DNA from: Flavobacteriaceae bacterium PRS1
GTDB taxonomy: Bacteria > Bacteroidota > Bacteroidia > Flavobacteriales > Flavobacteriaceae
Assembly: GCA_003709165.1 (NCBI GenBank)
Contig: RDRZ01000004.1
Span: forward strand, 1 to 64,000
Length of the DNA stretch: 64,000 nt
Direction: 5' to 3'
Under the pieces are notes generated by a model. The model was not told the DNA's origin. It did not search any database and worked only from the letters and a program-made list of their open reading frames with translations. Position numbers and translations under genes: made by a program. Of the stretch, positions 8,084 to 16,685 are shown piece after piece; positions within the stretch are counted from its first letter, which is position 1, and every line of letters begins with the position of its first letter.

Positions 8084-9244
8084 ATGGCTTGTAACAGTTG
8101 TACGACTGGTAAAGATGGTCAGCCAAGAGGATGTAAAAACAACGGAACTTGTGGCAAAGACAGCTGCAATAAACTAACCGTTTTCGATTGGTTATCAAAC
8201 ATGTCTCTTCCTAATGGTGAAACTCCTTTTAATTGTATTGAAGTTCGTTTTAAAAATGGCAGAAAACATTATTATAAAAACCCTGAAAATTTATCCTTAA
8301 GAATTGGTGATATTGTTGCCACTCAAACAAAATCAGGTCATGATGTTGGTATGGTTACTCTTGCAGGAGAACTTGTAAGAGTACAAATGAAACGCAAAAA
8401 AGTTGAAGAAGATAGCGAGGAGGTTTTAAAAATATACCGAAAAGCATCACAAAGGGATATTGATATATGGCAAACAGCACGAGATAAAGAAGAGGCAATG
8501 AAGGTAAAAGCACGCCAATTTGCGATAGATCTTAAATTGCAGATGAAGATATCAGATATTGAATATCAAGGAGATGCAAGTAAGGCGACCTTTTATTATA
8601 CAGCCGACGAGCGTGTAGATTTCCGGGAACTTATTAAAGTTTTTGCAAAAGAATTTAGAACACGAATAGAAATGAAACAAATTGGGCTTCGTCAAGAAGC
8701 AGCCAGACTTGGAGGAATAGGTTCTTGTGGCAGAGAACTATGCTGTTCCACATGGCTAACCGATCTTCGATCAGTAAGCACGTCTGCAGCCCGTTATCAG
8801 CAATTGTCTTTAAATCCTCAAAAATTAGCTGGGCAATGTGGAAAATTAAAATGCTGTTTAAATTACGAACTTGATTCTTACCTTGACGCATTAAAAGATT
8901 TTCCTAAAACAGAGATTAAACTTCAAACCGAAAAAGGCGTAGCTGTTTGTCAGAAAACAGATATTTTTAAAAGACACATGTGGTATGCTTATGAAGGCGA
9001 ATGGATGAATTGGCACAAATTAACTACAGATCAAGCCAATGAAATAATTGAATTAAATATTAAGAAGAAAAAAGTTGTAAGCCTAGAAGAGTATGCCGAA
9101 GAGTTGATAGAAGACACTAAAAACGATTTTGAAAACGTTGTAGGGCAAGATAGTTTAACACGGTTCGATAGTCCAAGGCGTAGAAAGAAACGTAGAAATA
9201 ATAGAAACCGAAACCGAAGAAAGCCTCAAAGCAATGCGAAATAA
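8084..9244 (+). CDS. PSP1/RicT-like domain protein
   Basis: 386 residues. A Cys-rich N-terminus (MACNSCTTGKDGQPRGCKNNGTCGKDSC) precedes the PSP1 core at about 40-285. The core contains FYYTADERVDFRELIKVFAKEFRTRIEMKQIGLRQEAARLGGIGSCGRELCCS, then GQCGKLKCCLNYE. The paired CGRELCC and CGKLKCC motifs are the hallmark of the RicT/YaaT family, whose Bacillus member joins an Fe-S-containing complex acting in RNA maturation. The tail is Arg/Lys/Asn-rich. It overlaps gldH by 11 nt. The biochemical role in Bacteroidota is not established here. Confidence 0.85.
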   Translation: MACNSCTTGKDGQPRGCKNNGTCGKDSCNKLTVFDWLSNMSLPNGETPFNCIEVRFKNGRKHYYKNPENLSLRIGDIVATQTKSGHDVGMVTLAGELVRVQMKRKKVEEDSEEVLKIYRKASQRDIDIWQTARDKEEAMKVKARQFAIDLKLQMKISDIEYQGDASKATFYYTADERVDFRELIKVFAKEFRTRIEMKQIGLRQEAARLGGIGSCGRELCCSTWLTDLRSVSTSAARYQQLSLNPQKLAGQCGKLKCCLNYELDSYLDALKDFPKTEIKLQTEKGVAVCQKTDIFKRHMWYAYEGEWMNWHKLTTDQANEIIELNIKKKKVVSLEEYAEELIEDTKNDFENVVGQDSLTRFDSPRRRKKRRNNRNRNRRKPQSNAK

Positions 9245-9722
9245 TTTATGGTGTCTCTTTATTATTATGATAGGATTTACTTCCTGCGATTCCAGTCAGG
9301 TTTTTGACAAGTATCAAACCATTCCTGATAGTTGGCATAAAGATAATATAGTAAGTTTTAATGTCATTCCGCCCGACACAACCAAACACTATAATTTGTT
9401 CGTAAATATTAGAAATACTTATGATTTTAAATACAGTAATTTGTTTCTAATTGTTGAAATTATTTTCCCGAACGGGAAAGTGATAAAAGATACATTAGAG
9501 TATGTAATGGCAAAACCAAATGGAGAATTTTTAGGATCAGGATTTTCAGATATTAAAGAGAATAAGTTGTTTTATAAAGAAGGCTTTATTTTTGAAGAAA
9601 GTGGCGATTATAAAATAAATATTCAACATGCTATGCGTAAAAACGGAAGTGTTGTAGGTGTCGAAAATCTTGAAGGGATTACAGATGTTGGATTTAGAAT
9701 TGAAAAAGTAACTAATTATTAA
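9234..9722 (+). CDS. gldH: gliding motility lipoprotein GldH
   Basis: Lipoprotein required for flavobacterial gliding over surfaces, thought to act with the Gld/type IX secretion machinery at the cell envelope. 162 residues. The signal MRNNLWCLFIIMIGFTSC places the acylated Cys at 18. The mature part begins DSSQVFDKYQTIPDSWHKDNIVSF and contains YNLFVNIRNTYDFKYSNLFLIVEI, typical of GldH. It starts inside the PSP1 gene and sits 90 nt before the penicillin-binding protein gene, an order I recall as common in flavobacteria. Confidence 0.9.
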   Translation: MRNNLWCLFIIMIGFTSCDSSQVFDKYQTIPDSWHKDNIVSFNVIPPDTTKHYNLFVNIRNTYDFKYSNLFLIVEIIFPNGKVIKDTLEYVMAKPNGEFLGSGFSDIKENKLFYKEGFIFEESGDYKINIQHAMRKNGSVVGVENLEGITDVGFRIEKVTNY

Positions 9723-9812
9723 TATTTCCCTTTGGGAAATCGAAGATTCAACGAAACAATAATTTAAAATTCAGCTCGAAAGAGTTAAAATGTCTGAAAG
9801 ACAAAAGGGCAT

Positions 9813-12146
9813 ATGGCAGCTAAAAAGAAAACAAATAAAACATCCGGTTTTTCAAAGTATATTCGCTGGTTTTGGATGCTGTTTTCCAGCGGGATATTAG
9901 CCATAGCTTTAGTTTTTCTGTTAGCATCCTGGGGATTTTTTGGAGAAATGCCAACCTTTGAAGATTTAGAAAACCCAAAAAACAACTTCGCAAGCCAAAT
10001 TATTTCTTCTGACGGCGAAATATTAGGAAAATTTTATTTTAATGACAACAGGACTCCTGTTGATTATAACGAGTTACCACAACATTTGGTTGATGCTTTA
10101 ATTGCAACTGAAGACGTACGTTATCATGAGCATGCTGGAATTGATGCCAGAGGTACAATAAGAGCATTTGTTTTTTTAGGGAAAAGAGGTGGAGCAAGTA
10201 CGATTTCACAACAATTAGCTCGACAATTATTTGTTGGTGTTAGGTCAAGAAATAAGTTTCAGGCGATGACCCAAAAAATAAAAGAATGGGTAATCGCTAC
10301 ACGATTAGAACGCCAATATACCAAAGAAGAAATCATAGCAATGTATTTTAATATCTACGATTTTGGTAATAATGCCGACGGAATTCGTTCAGCAGCAAGC
10401 ATTTATTTCGATAAAAAATTAATGGACTTGGATGTAAAAGAATCCGCAATGCTGGTTGGGATGTTTAAAAATTCTTCGCTATATAACCCAAGAGAACACA
10501 GAAATCCTGTAGGTACAAGAAACAGAAGAAATGTGGCTTTAAGCCAAATGAATAAAAACGGTTACATCACTGAAGCTGTTAAAGATTCGCTTCAAAAATT
10601 GGATTTAGGATTACGATATACGCCACAATCACATCGCGATGGTACAGCTACTTATTTTAGAGCCTATTTACAAGGCTTTATGAGAAAATGGGTTAATGAT
10701 AAAGCAAATCGTAAACCAGATGGTTCAAAATATAGCATTTATAGCGATGGTTTAAAAATTTATACTACCATAGATACAAGGATGCAAAAACATGCCGAAG
10801 AAGCTGTAGCGTTACACATGCCGAGATTGCAAGCCGAATTTTTTCATCAAAACACAGCAAAACGAAACCCAACTGCTCCATTCTTAGAACTAACTTATGG
10901 TGCAATAGATACTTTATTGAGACGCTCGATAAGACAATCGGAGCGATGGAGACATATGAAATACGATTTGAAGATTCCTGACGAAAAAATATTATCATCT
11001 TTTAATAAGCCTATTAAAATGTCTGTTTTTTCTTGGGAAGGAGACATTGATACAATCATGACACCTATGGATTCTATGCGTTATTACAAATCGTTTTTAC
11101 GCACAGGAATGATGTCTATGGAACCACAAACAGGACATGTAAAAGCTTGGGTTGGTGGTGTAAACTATAAGCATTTTCAATACGATATGGTTAAACAAGG
11201 AAAGCGCCAAATAGGTTCTGCCTTTAAACCTTTTGTGTATGCTACTGCAATTGACCAATTACATTTATCACCTTGTGATATGCTTCCAGATATTCCTTTT
11301 TGCATCGAAAAAAATAAATATGGAAATCCCGAAGAATGGTGTCCTAAAAATTCAGGTGAGAAATATGGAGGCTATAGAACACTAAAAAACGCACTTGCAA
11401 ATTCAGTAAATAGTATTACTGCTCAGCTTATTGACAAAGTAGGGCCACAACCAGTAATCGACTTAGCACATAGTTTAGGAATTGAACAAGGTATTTTATC
11501 AGTGCCTTCAATTGCATTGGGAACACCAGATTTAAGTGTTTACGAAATGGTTGCGGCATATTCTACATTTGCCAATAAAGGAGTCTATACTAGACCAGTT
11601 ATGATTACAAGTATAGAAGATAAAAACGGAACGATATTATTTCAGTTAACTCCAGAAACCAAAGATGTATTAAGCGAAGAAGTCGCTTATGTAATGGTTA
11701 ATTTATTGGAAGGCGTTACACAATACGGTTCAGGAGTACGGTTAAGAACAAAAGGAGCAGATGCTTATCGTACCGATTTCAGAGAAATAATTACAGGGTA
11801 TCCGTATGAGTTTACAAACCCAATTGCCGGAAAAACTGGCACGACACAAAACCAAAGTGATGGTTGGTTTATGGGTATGGTACCAAATCTCGTTACAGGA
11901 GTTTGGGTTGGAGCCGAAGACAGAGCAGTACATTTTTCTTCGATTACTTACGGTCAAGGCGCAGCAATGGCATTGCCTATTTGGGCTTTGTATATGAAGA
12001 GTTGTTATGACGATGCCGAATTAAATGTATCGACAGAAGATTTTGAAAAACCTGATAATTTGTCTATTGAGCTTGACTGCGAAAAATATCAAGGCAATTT
12101 AAAAAAGAAAGGAATAACAGATGATGACTCAGAAATAGATTTTTGA
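9813..12146 (+). CDS. penicillin-binding protein 1A (bifunctional transglycosylase/transpeptidase)
   Basis: Class A PBP that polymerises glycan strands and cross-links peptides in peptidoglycan. 777 residues. One N-terminal membrane anchor (about 19-43) leads into the GT51 domain with the catalytic Glu100 in EDVRYHEHAGID and RGGASTISQQLARQLF at 125-140. The transpeptidase has the SxxK nucleophile Ser469 in GSAFKPF, an SxN motif in NSVNS, and KTGTT with Lys674. Both active sites appear complete. A strong terminator follows at 12181. Confidence 0.95.
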   Translation: MAAKKKTNKTSGFSKYIRWFWMLFSSGILAIALVFLLASWGFFGEMPTFEDLENPKNNFASQIISSDGEILGKFYFNDNRTPVDYNELPQHLVDALIATEDVRYHEHAGIDARGTIRAFVFLGKRGGASTISQQLARQLFVGVRSRNKFQAMTQKIKEWVIATRLERQYTKEEIIAMYFNIYDFGNNADGIRSAASIYFDKKLMDLDVKESAMLVGMFKNSSLYNPREHRNPVGTRNRRNVALSQMNKNGYITEAVKDSLQKLDLGLRYTPQSHRDGTATYFRAYLQGFMRKWVNDKANRKPDGSKYSIYSDGLKIYTTIDTRMQKHAEEAVALHMPRLQAEFFHQNTAKRNPTAPFLELTYGAIDTLLRRSIRQSERWRHMKYDLKIPDEKILSSFNKPIKMSVFSWEGDIDTIMTPMDSMRYYKSFLRTGMMSMEPQTGHVKAWVGGVNYKHFQYDMVKQGKRQIGSAFKPFVYATAIDQLHLSPCDMLPDIPFCIEKNKYGNPEEWCPKNSGEKYGGYRTLKNALANSVNSITAQLIDKVGPQPVIDLAHSLGIEQGILSVPSIALGTPDLSVYEMVAAYSTFANKGVYTRPVMITSIEDKNGTILFQLTPETKDVLSEEVAYVMVNLLEGVTQYGSGVRLRTKGADAYRTDFREIITGYPYEFTNPIAGKTGTTQNQSDGWFMGMVPNLVTGVWVGAEDRAVHFSSITYGQGAAMALPIWALYMKSCYDDAELNVSTEDFEKPDNLSIELDCEKYQGNLKKKGITDDDSEIDF

Positions 12147-12180
12147 CTTGTTTGTCACCCAAATTAACATATAATATTTC

Positions 12181-12208
12181 ACCATTCTTTTTAGAATGGT
12201 TTTTTTAT
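12181..12208 (+). terminator. rho-independent terminator after PBP gene
   Basis: Perfect 8-bp stem ACCATTCT / AGAATGGT with a 4-nt loop, then a run of seven T. An in-frame ATG of the next gene (12196) lies inside this hairpin, which argues that translation of scoA really begins at 12241. Confidence 0.85.
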
Positions 12209-12240
12209 TTCGTAATTTTCAAGCACTAAATTTTGGGTAT

Positions 12241-12942
12241 ATGATTAACAAAAAAGTTAATAATGTAACGGTTGCATTACAAGGTGTTACTGATAATATG
12301 ACCTTAATGTTGGGAGGTTTTGGGCTGTGTGGTATTCCGGAAAACAGCATTGCTCAATTGGTTAAACTCAATGTAAAAGGACTAACATGTATCTCTAACA
12401 ATGCTGGAGTAGATGATTTTGGTTTAGGGCTGTTACTTCAAAAGCATCAGATAAAAAAAATGATTTCATCGTATGTTGGCGAGAACGATGAATTTGAACG
12501 TCAAATGTTAAGTGGCGAATTGGATGTTGAACTCATTCCGCAAGGCACACTTGCAGAACGATGTAGGGCAGCACAAGCAGGTTTTCCGGCAATATACACG
12601 CCAGCAGGTTATGGTACCGAAGTTGCAGAAGGCAAAGAAACCAGAGAATTTGATGGTAAAATGCACGTGTTAGAATATGCTTTTAAAGCCGATTTTGCTT
12701 TTGTAAAAGCATGGAAAGGAGATGAAGCAGGGAATTTAATTTTTAAAGGCTCTGCAAGAAATTTTAACCCTAATATGTGTGGCGCAGCTAAAATTACAGT
12801 GGCCGAAGTAGAAGAGTTAGTACAATTAGGAAGTTTAGATCCAAACCAGATTCATATTCCTGGAATTTTTGTTCAGCGTATTTTTCAAGGGGAAACCTAC
12901 GAAAAAAGAATTGAACAACGTACTGTAAGGCAAAGAAGTTAG
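12241..12942 (+). CDS. scoA: 3-oxoacid CoA-transferase subunit A
   Basis: Alpha subunit of the two-subunit CoA-transferase (succinyl-CoA:acetoacetate type), which moves CoA from succinyl-CoA to a 3-oxoacid. The start is taken at ATG 12241 ([16 protein letters not shown]), giving 233 residues, the usual length; a longer frame would begin inside a terminator. The glycine-rich [16 protein letters not shown] near the N-terminus, [33 protein letters not shown] in the middle and [27 protein letters not shown] are family features. The beta subunit gene follows 107 nt downstream. Confidence 0.92.
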   Translation: MINKKVNNVTVALQGVTDNMTLMLGGFGLCGIPENSIAQLVKLNVKGLTCISNNAGVDDFGLGLLLQKHQIKKMISSYVGENDEFERQMLSGELDVELIPQGTLAERCRAAQAGFPAIYTPAGYGTEVAEGKETREFDGKMHVLEYAFKADFAFVKAWKGDEAGNLIFKGSARNFNPNMCGAAKITVAEVEELVQLGSLDPNQIHIPGIFVQRIFQGETYEKRIEQRTVRQRS

Positions 12943-13049
12943 AAAGTTATAAGTATTTAAAGTACACTAAAGTTAACTGTTTGAAGTTTTTTAAATCAAT
13001 GAATAATAACTTTAGGCACTTAAAACTTTAGACATTTAAAAACTAAATT

Positions 13050-13700
13050 ATGTTAGACAAAAACGGAATAGCAAAACGAATAGCAAAAGAAGTGCAAGAT
13101 AGGTTTTATGTAAATCTTGGAATTGGCATACCAACATTAGTTACAAACTTTGTAAGAGAAGATATTAATATTGAGTTTCAAAGCGAAAATGGTGTGCTAG
13201 GAATGGGACCTTTTCCGTTTGAAGGCGAAGAAGATGCCGATATTATTAATGCAGGAAAACAAACGATAACCACTTTAGCTGGAGCTAGTTTTTTCGATTC
13301 TGCTACAAGTTTTTCAATGATAAGAGGACAGCATGTAGATTTAACTATTCTTGGAGCTATGGAAGTTTCGGAGAACGGAGATATTGCCAATTGGAAAATT
13401 CCAGGTAAAATGGTAAAAGGTATGGGAGGAGCAATGGATTTGGTTGCAAGTGCCGAAAATATTATTGTAGCAATGATGCATACCAATAAACGAGGAGAAT
13501 CTAAATTACTTAAAAAATGCTCTTTACCACTTACTGGAGTTGGTTGTGTAAAAAAAATAGTAACTAACCTTGCTGTATTGGATGTTACTGAAAATGGATT
13601 TAGACTTTTGGAACGTGCTCCGGGAGTTTCGGTTGAAGAGATACAAAATGCAACCGAAGGAACTTTAATTATTGAGGGAGATATTCCCGAAATGAACTGA
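13050..13700 (+). CDS. scoB: 3-oxoacid CoA-transferase subunit B
   Basis: Beta subunit partner of the preceding gene. It carries the catalytic glutamate in the SENG motif (IEFQSENGVLGMGPFP, about residue 48), which forms the glutamyl-CoA intermediate in this family. 216 residues, normal. GAMEVSENGDIANWKIPGKMVKGMGGAMDLV is the standard subunit-B core. With subunit A it would serve acetoacetate or branched-chain degradation. The 107-nt gap between the subunits contains imperfect TAAAGT/ACTTTA repeats. Confidence 0.93.
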   Translation: MLDKNGIAKRIAKEVQDRFYVNLGIGIPTLVTNFVREDINIEFQSENGVLGMGPFPFEGEEDADIINAGKQTITTLAGASFFDSATSFSMIRGQHVDLTILGAMEVSENGDIANWKIPGKMVKGMGGAMDLVASAENIIVAMMHTNKRGESKLLKKCSLPLTGVGCVKKIVTNLAVLDVTENGFRLLERAPGVSVEEIQNATEGTLIIEGDIPEMN

Positions 13701-13701
13701 T

Positions 13702-13862
13702 ATACTCAACACACATAGTTTTTTGGTTTTTTCACTCCTTCTTTTTTTCTTTTCCTGTGTTAAAATTTTAAACCGTAGCTACGACTATGCTTGAAAATTT
13801 TGCCTTGACAAAGAAAAAAACAAGTTCGTCAAAATTTCCAAAAACCTAAATGCATTGAGTAT
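13702..13862. repeat. 161-bp nested inverted-repeat element
   Basis: The outer ends ATACTCAA (13702-13709) and TTGAGTAT (13855-13862) are perfect inverted repeats. Inside are matching blocks: TTTTTTGG with CCAAAAA, a TTTCTTTT tract with AAAGAAAAAAA, and AAAATTTT on both sides of a central CGTAGCTACG palindrome. Folded, it would be a long imperfect hairpin. It has the look of a MITE-like flavobacterial intergenic repeat; only one copy lies in this window. Confidence 0.65.
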
Positions 13863-13997
13863 GCTTAATTTTAATATTGAGAAATACTTCACAAATTATC
13901 GTTAAATGTTAAAATTTAATGTATTTCAACGATTAATCATGCTTTTAATCTATTAATTTAATTTTTAGTTGCATATTAGCAGTCTCGAAATTAGTCA

Positions 13998-14095
13998 GAT
14001 AGATTCCTAAATCTATCATGAATTTAACTTATGAATGTTATTTCAAATTTACCTTAACCTGCTTATCGATTCTAAATAACATTCATAAGTTTTTT
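13998..14095. repeat. two consecutive perfect hairpins, the second with an 18-bp stem and T-run
   Basis: Hairpin 1: GATAGATT-CCTA-AATCTATC (13998-14017). Hairpin 2: arms at 14026-14043 and 14074-14091 are perfectly complementary over 18 bp, with a 30-nt loop and a T-run on the plus strand. It lies between the convergent scoB and exonuclease genes, about 330 nt after scoB. It may be a terminator, a structured RNA or a miniature transposon relic. The remainder of 13863-14148 shows nothing else. Confidence 0.6.
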
Positions 14096-14148
14096 AACAG
14101 AAAGTTTTCTAAAATGTACAAAGCTATAATTTTTTCAGAAGCTTAATT

Positions 14149-14862
14149 TTAAATGTGAATTATTTCCTCACTAGTTAGGATATCATCGCCTCGAAGACGT
14201 AAGAATATTTGTGCAACAGCAATCGTATCTTTTTCGCAATAGGTAATAATTCTATCTATATTCTCCTCCTCATAGTAAACACGATATACTTCACTGCCAT
14301 CAATATCATCTTTTGGTGAAGGAATGCCGAGTACATTAGTTAACAATTTTAAAGAAGTATAGCTTTTATAATCTCCAAATTTCCATAAATCTAAAGTGTC
14401 GAGATGAGGAACTTCCCAAGGCTTCTTCCCAAAAAGGTTGAGCTTATACGGAAGCTCGATAGCGTTAATTATCATACGTCTTGCAATGTATGGAAAGTCG
14501 AACTCCTTTCCGTTATGAGCACAAAGCAGATGCTTGGCTTGACTAAAATGTGAAATGAGTAGGGTTTTAAAATCTTTTAATATTTTTATTTCTTCACCAG
14601 AAAACGAAGTCGTTCTAAAGGTGCGTTTATCATCTTGAAATGTAAAATAGCCAACCGAAATACATATTATATTTCCAAACTCTGCCCAAATTCCTGCTCT
14701 TGGATAAAACTCTTCAGCAGTAAATTCATCTTTACGTTGATATTGTGATTTCTGTTCCCAAAGTTCTTGTTTGGATTTCTCTAAATCAGAAAAATGCTGT
14801 GTTTCCGGAATCGTTTCTATGTCCAGAAAGAGTATATTTTCTAAATTTAGTTTATGAATCAT
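14149..14862 (-). CDS. 3'-5' exonuclease, PolB-like (RNase H fold)
   Basis: 237 residues with the DEDD exonuclease layout: motif I FLDIETIPE near 12-20, motif II in LCAHNGKEFDFPYIARRM near 113-130, and motif III YCEKDTIAVAQIFLRLRG near 207-224 (the DEDDy form). The PHLDTLDLWKFGDYKSYTSLKLLTNVLGIPSPKDDIDG block is typical of the stand-alone PolB-like exonuclease domain family. It probably trims 3' ends in DNA repair or RNA metabolism; the substrate is unknown. It sits 2 nt downstream of a serine hydrolase gene on the same strand. Confidence 0.85.
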   Translation of the reverse strand: MIHKLNLENILFLDIETIPETQHFSDLEKSKQELWEQKSQYQRKDEFTAEEFYPRAGIWAEFGNIICISVGYFTFQDDKRTFRTTSFSGEEIKILKDFKTLLISHFSQAKHLLCAHNGKEFDFPYIARRMIINAIELPYKLNLFGKKPWEVPHLDTLDLWKFGDYKSYTSLKLLTNVLGIPSPKDDIDGSEVYRVYYEEENIDRIITYCEKDTIAVAQIFLRLRGDDILTSEEIIHI

Positions 14863-14864
14863 AT

Positions 14865-16091
14865 TTATTTTTCGCTATTTCCATTCCGATAATTATCGGG
14901 AGTTATCTGGAGAAACCTTTTATTATTTAACGATTTACTTCCCATCATTTTATAAGCCTCATCTATATACGTGTAAAAGTTTGTGGAATGTGGATCCTTG
15001 CTCATATCTTTTGGTATTTCAATTCTATGTCCAAGACGCACGATAATAACATTGTCTTGAGGAATAACAATAACCATTTGTCCTAAATGCCCTCTCATAT
15101 AAAAAATATCTTTATTATTATGTTTTGCAAGCCACCAGCCATAACCGTATTCAGGACTTGCTGTAAAACGAGGAGTTATAGATTTTGCAATAAAAGCTGA
15201 ATCTAAAAGCTGCTTTCCATTCCATTTACCATATTGTTTGTATAATTTTCCAAAACGCGCAAAATCACGCGCATTACTGGCAACACAACAGAAGGTTTTT
15301 TCTAAACCACTTTCTTCGCTATCTAATTGCCAAAAAGCTTCATTTTCGGCACCCAGAGGTCTCCAAAAACTGTCACTTAAATAATCTGATAGTTTTACGC
15401 TTGTTGCTTTTTCAATTACCATTCCTAAAAGCTGGGTATTACCACTTAAATATTTATACGATTGTCCAGGATCTTCGGTTACTTTTACACCAAGCATCAT
15501 TTTTTCTAAATCATCATAAAAATAGGCTCTTGTCATAATAGATAAAGGAGAATAATAATTTTCATCCCAGTTTAAACCCGAAGCCATTGACGACAAATCT
15601 CCAACAGTTAATTTATCTGCCAAGCCTACCTTAAATTCAGGATAAAAATCACTAACAAGCTGATCTAAACTTTTAATTTTGCCTTCCATAATGGCTTTGC
15701 CCAACATAGCAGAAATCATACTTTTTGCCATTGAGAACGAATTACTTTTAGAATCTTTATTATAACTATCGTAGTAGTTCTCAAACCAAATACTATCGTT
15801 TTTAATAATTAAATAAGCAACTGTTCCTTTATCGTTGTTAAGATTAGTAAGTACCTCTGTTTCTTTTACTGTATTATAGTGTTTATGAAAATTCCAAGGT
15901 TGTGCTGTTCCTTTTTTGATAGTTCTGTTATCAAACATATTATAATCTGAAAGGTAAGAAGTTGTATGACCTTTTGCATAAATGGTTCTTACCGCTTTAA
16001 TTATGTAGTCATAATCAAATACATAAAGAGTAATAATAAGTAATCCGAATAGAATAAGGATCCATTTTAAAAGTCTTTTAAGAAATCTCAT
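14865..16091 (-). CDS. membrane-anchored serine hydrolase (class C beta-lactamase/PBP4-like fold)
   Basis: 408 residues from ATG 16091 (two codons upstream is only a TTG). An N-terminal membrane anchor (WILILFGLLIITLYVF) precedes the S12-type domain with SxxK as SMAKS and a later YLSGN standing for the YxN motif, plus GYGWWLAKHN near the C-terminus. The substrate could be a peptidoglycan stem peptide or an ester. The last codons (TPDNYRNGNSEK) are written by a REP-B-type palindrome at 14886-14899, so the C-terminus may have been altered by repeat insertion. Confidence 0.82.
   Translation of the reverse strand: MRFLKRLLKWILILFGLLIITLYVFDYDYIIKAVRTIYAKGHTTSYLSDYNMFDNRTIKKGTAQPWNFHKHYNTVKETEVLTNLNNDKGTVAYLIIKNDSIWFENYYDSYNKDSKSNSFSMAKSMISAMLGKAIMEGKIKSLDQLVSDFYPEFKVGLADKLTVGDLSSMASGLNWDENYYSPLSIMTRAYFYDDLEKMMLGVKVTEDPGQSYKYLSGNTQLLGMVIEKATSVKLSDYLSDSFWRPLGAENEAFWQLDSEESGLEKTFCCVASNARDFARFGKLYKQYGKWNGKQLLDSAFIAKSITPRFTASPEYGYGWWLAKHNNKDIFYMRGHLGQMVIVIPQDNVIIVRLGHRIEIPKDMSKDPHSTNFYTYIDEAYKMMGSKSLNNKRFLQITPDNYRNGNSEK
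14886..14899. repeat. REP-B palindrome within the 3' end of a coding region
   Basis: CCGATAATTATCGG, a perfect 14-bp palindrome followed by GAG, matches the core of the REP-B family. It encodes part of the last dozen residues of the serine hydrolase on the minus strand. Confidence 0.6.
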
Positions 16092-16140
16092 ATACAAATA
16101 TTATTTAGTTTTTAAAGATAGATTTTTTTATTGAATAATA

Positions 16141-16164
16141 GATTCCTGCCTTCGCAGGAATGAC
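16141..16164. repeat. dispersed palindrome REP-A
   Basis: GATTCCTGC-CTTC-GCAGGAATGACA: perfect 8-bp arms ATTCCTGC/GCAGGAAT. It lies in the 75-nt gap between ogt and the serine hydrolase gene. Confidence 0.8.
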
Positions 16165-16166
16165 AA

Positions 16167-16640
16167 TTAAAACAATGATTGCTGTTTATACGGACTTTCA
16201 TGTTCTAACAACCATTGTTTTCTATGTAATCCACCAGCATATCCTGTTAAACTTCCATCGCTTCCAATCACGCGATGACATGGCACTATAATCCAAAGAG
16301 GATTTTTACCATTTGCGTTTGCCACAGCACGAATTGCTTTTACGTCGCCTAATTGTTTCGATAATTCTAAATAAGATAATGTTTTACCATAAGGAATAAT
16401 TTGTAGTTTTTCCCAAACTCGCTTTTGAAATTCTGTGCCTTGCGGATTCAGTTTTATGCTGAAATGTTCTCGTTCACCATTAAAATACTCTTTAAGTTGG
16501 TATATACAATCCTGAAGTTCTTCGGGAATTATTTCTGTAATAATCTCATTTGAATTTAAAATAGTAACCGAAGAAATGCCGTCTTCATCACCAATTATTT
16601 TAGCTATGCCTAGAGGTGTTTCTATGGTGCAATTGCTCAT
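16167..16640 (-). CDS. ogt: methylated-DNA--protein-cysteine methyltransferase
   Basis: Suicide repair protein that takes methyl groups from O6-methylguanine onto its own cysteine. 157 residues. The active site is IIVPCHRVIGSDG near residues 117-129, preceded by GTEFQKRVWEKLQIIPYGKTLSY, which forms the DNA-binding helix-turn-helix, and by the Asn-containing RAVANANGKNP hinge. No fused Ada domain is present, so this is the small constitutive form. Confidence 0.95.
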   Translation of the reverse strand: MSNCTIETPLGIAKIIGDEDGISSVTILNSNEIITEIIPEELQDCIYQLKEYFNGEREHFSIKLNPQGTEFQKRVWEKLQIIPYGKTLSYLELSKQLGDVKAIRAVANANGKNPLWIIVPCHRVIGSDGSLTGYAGGLHRKQWLLEHESPYKQQSLF

Positions 16641-16685
16641 TTATCTTTAGTGCTTTAAAACTCTAAAGTACTAATTATTTACAAT

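Noticed and set aside
12196-12240. Upstream ATG extending scoA by 15 codons
   Set aside because: The ATG lies inside the terminator hairpin of the preceding gene and the extra residues do not match the family N-terminus.
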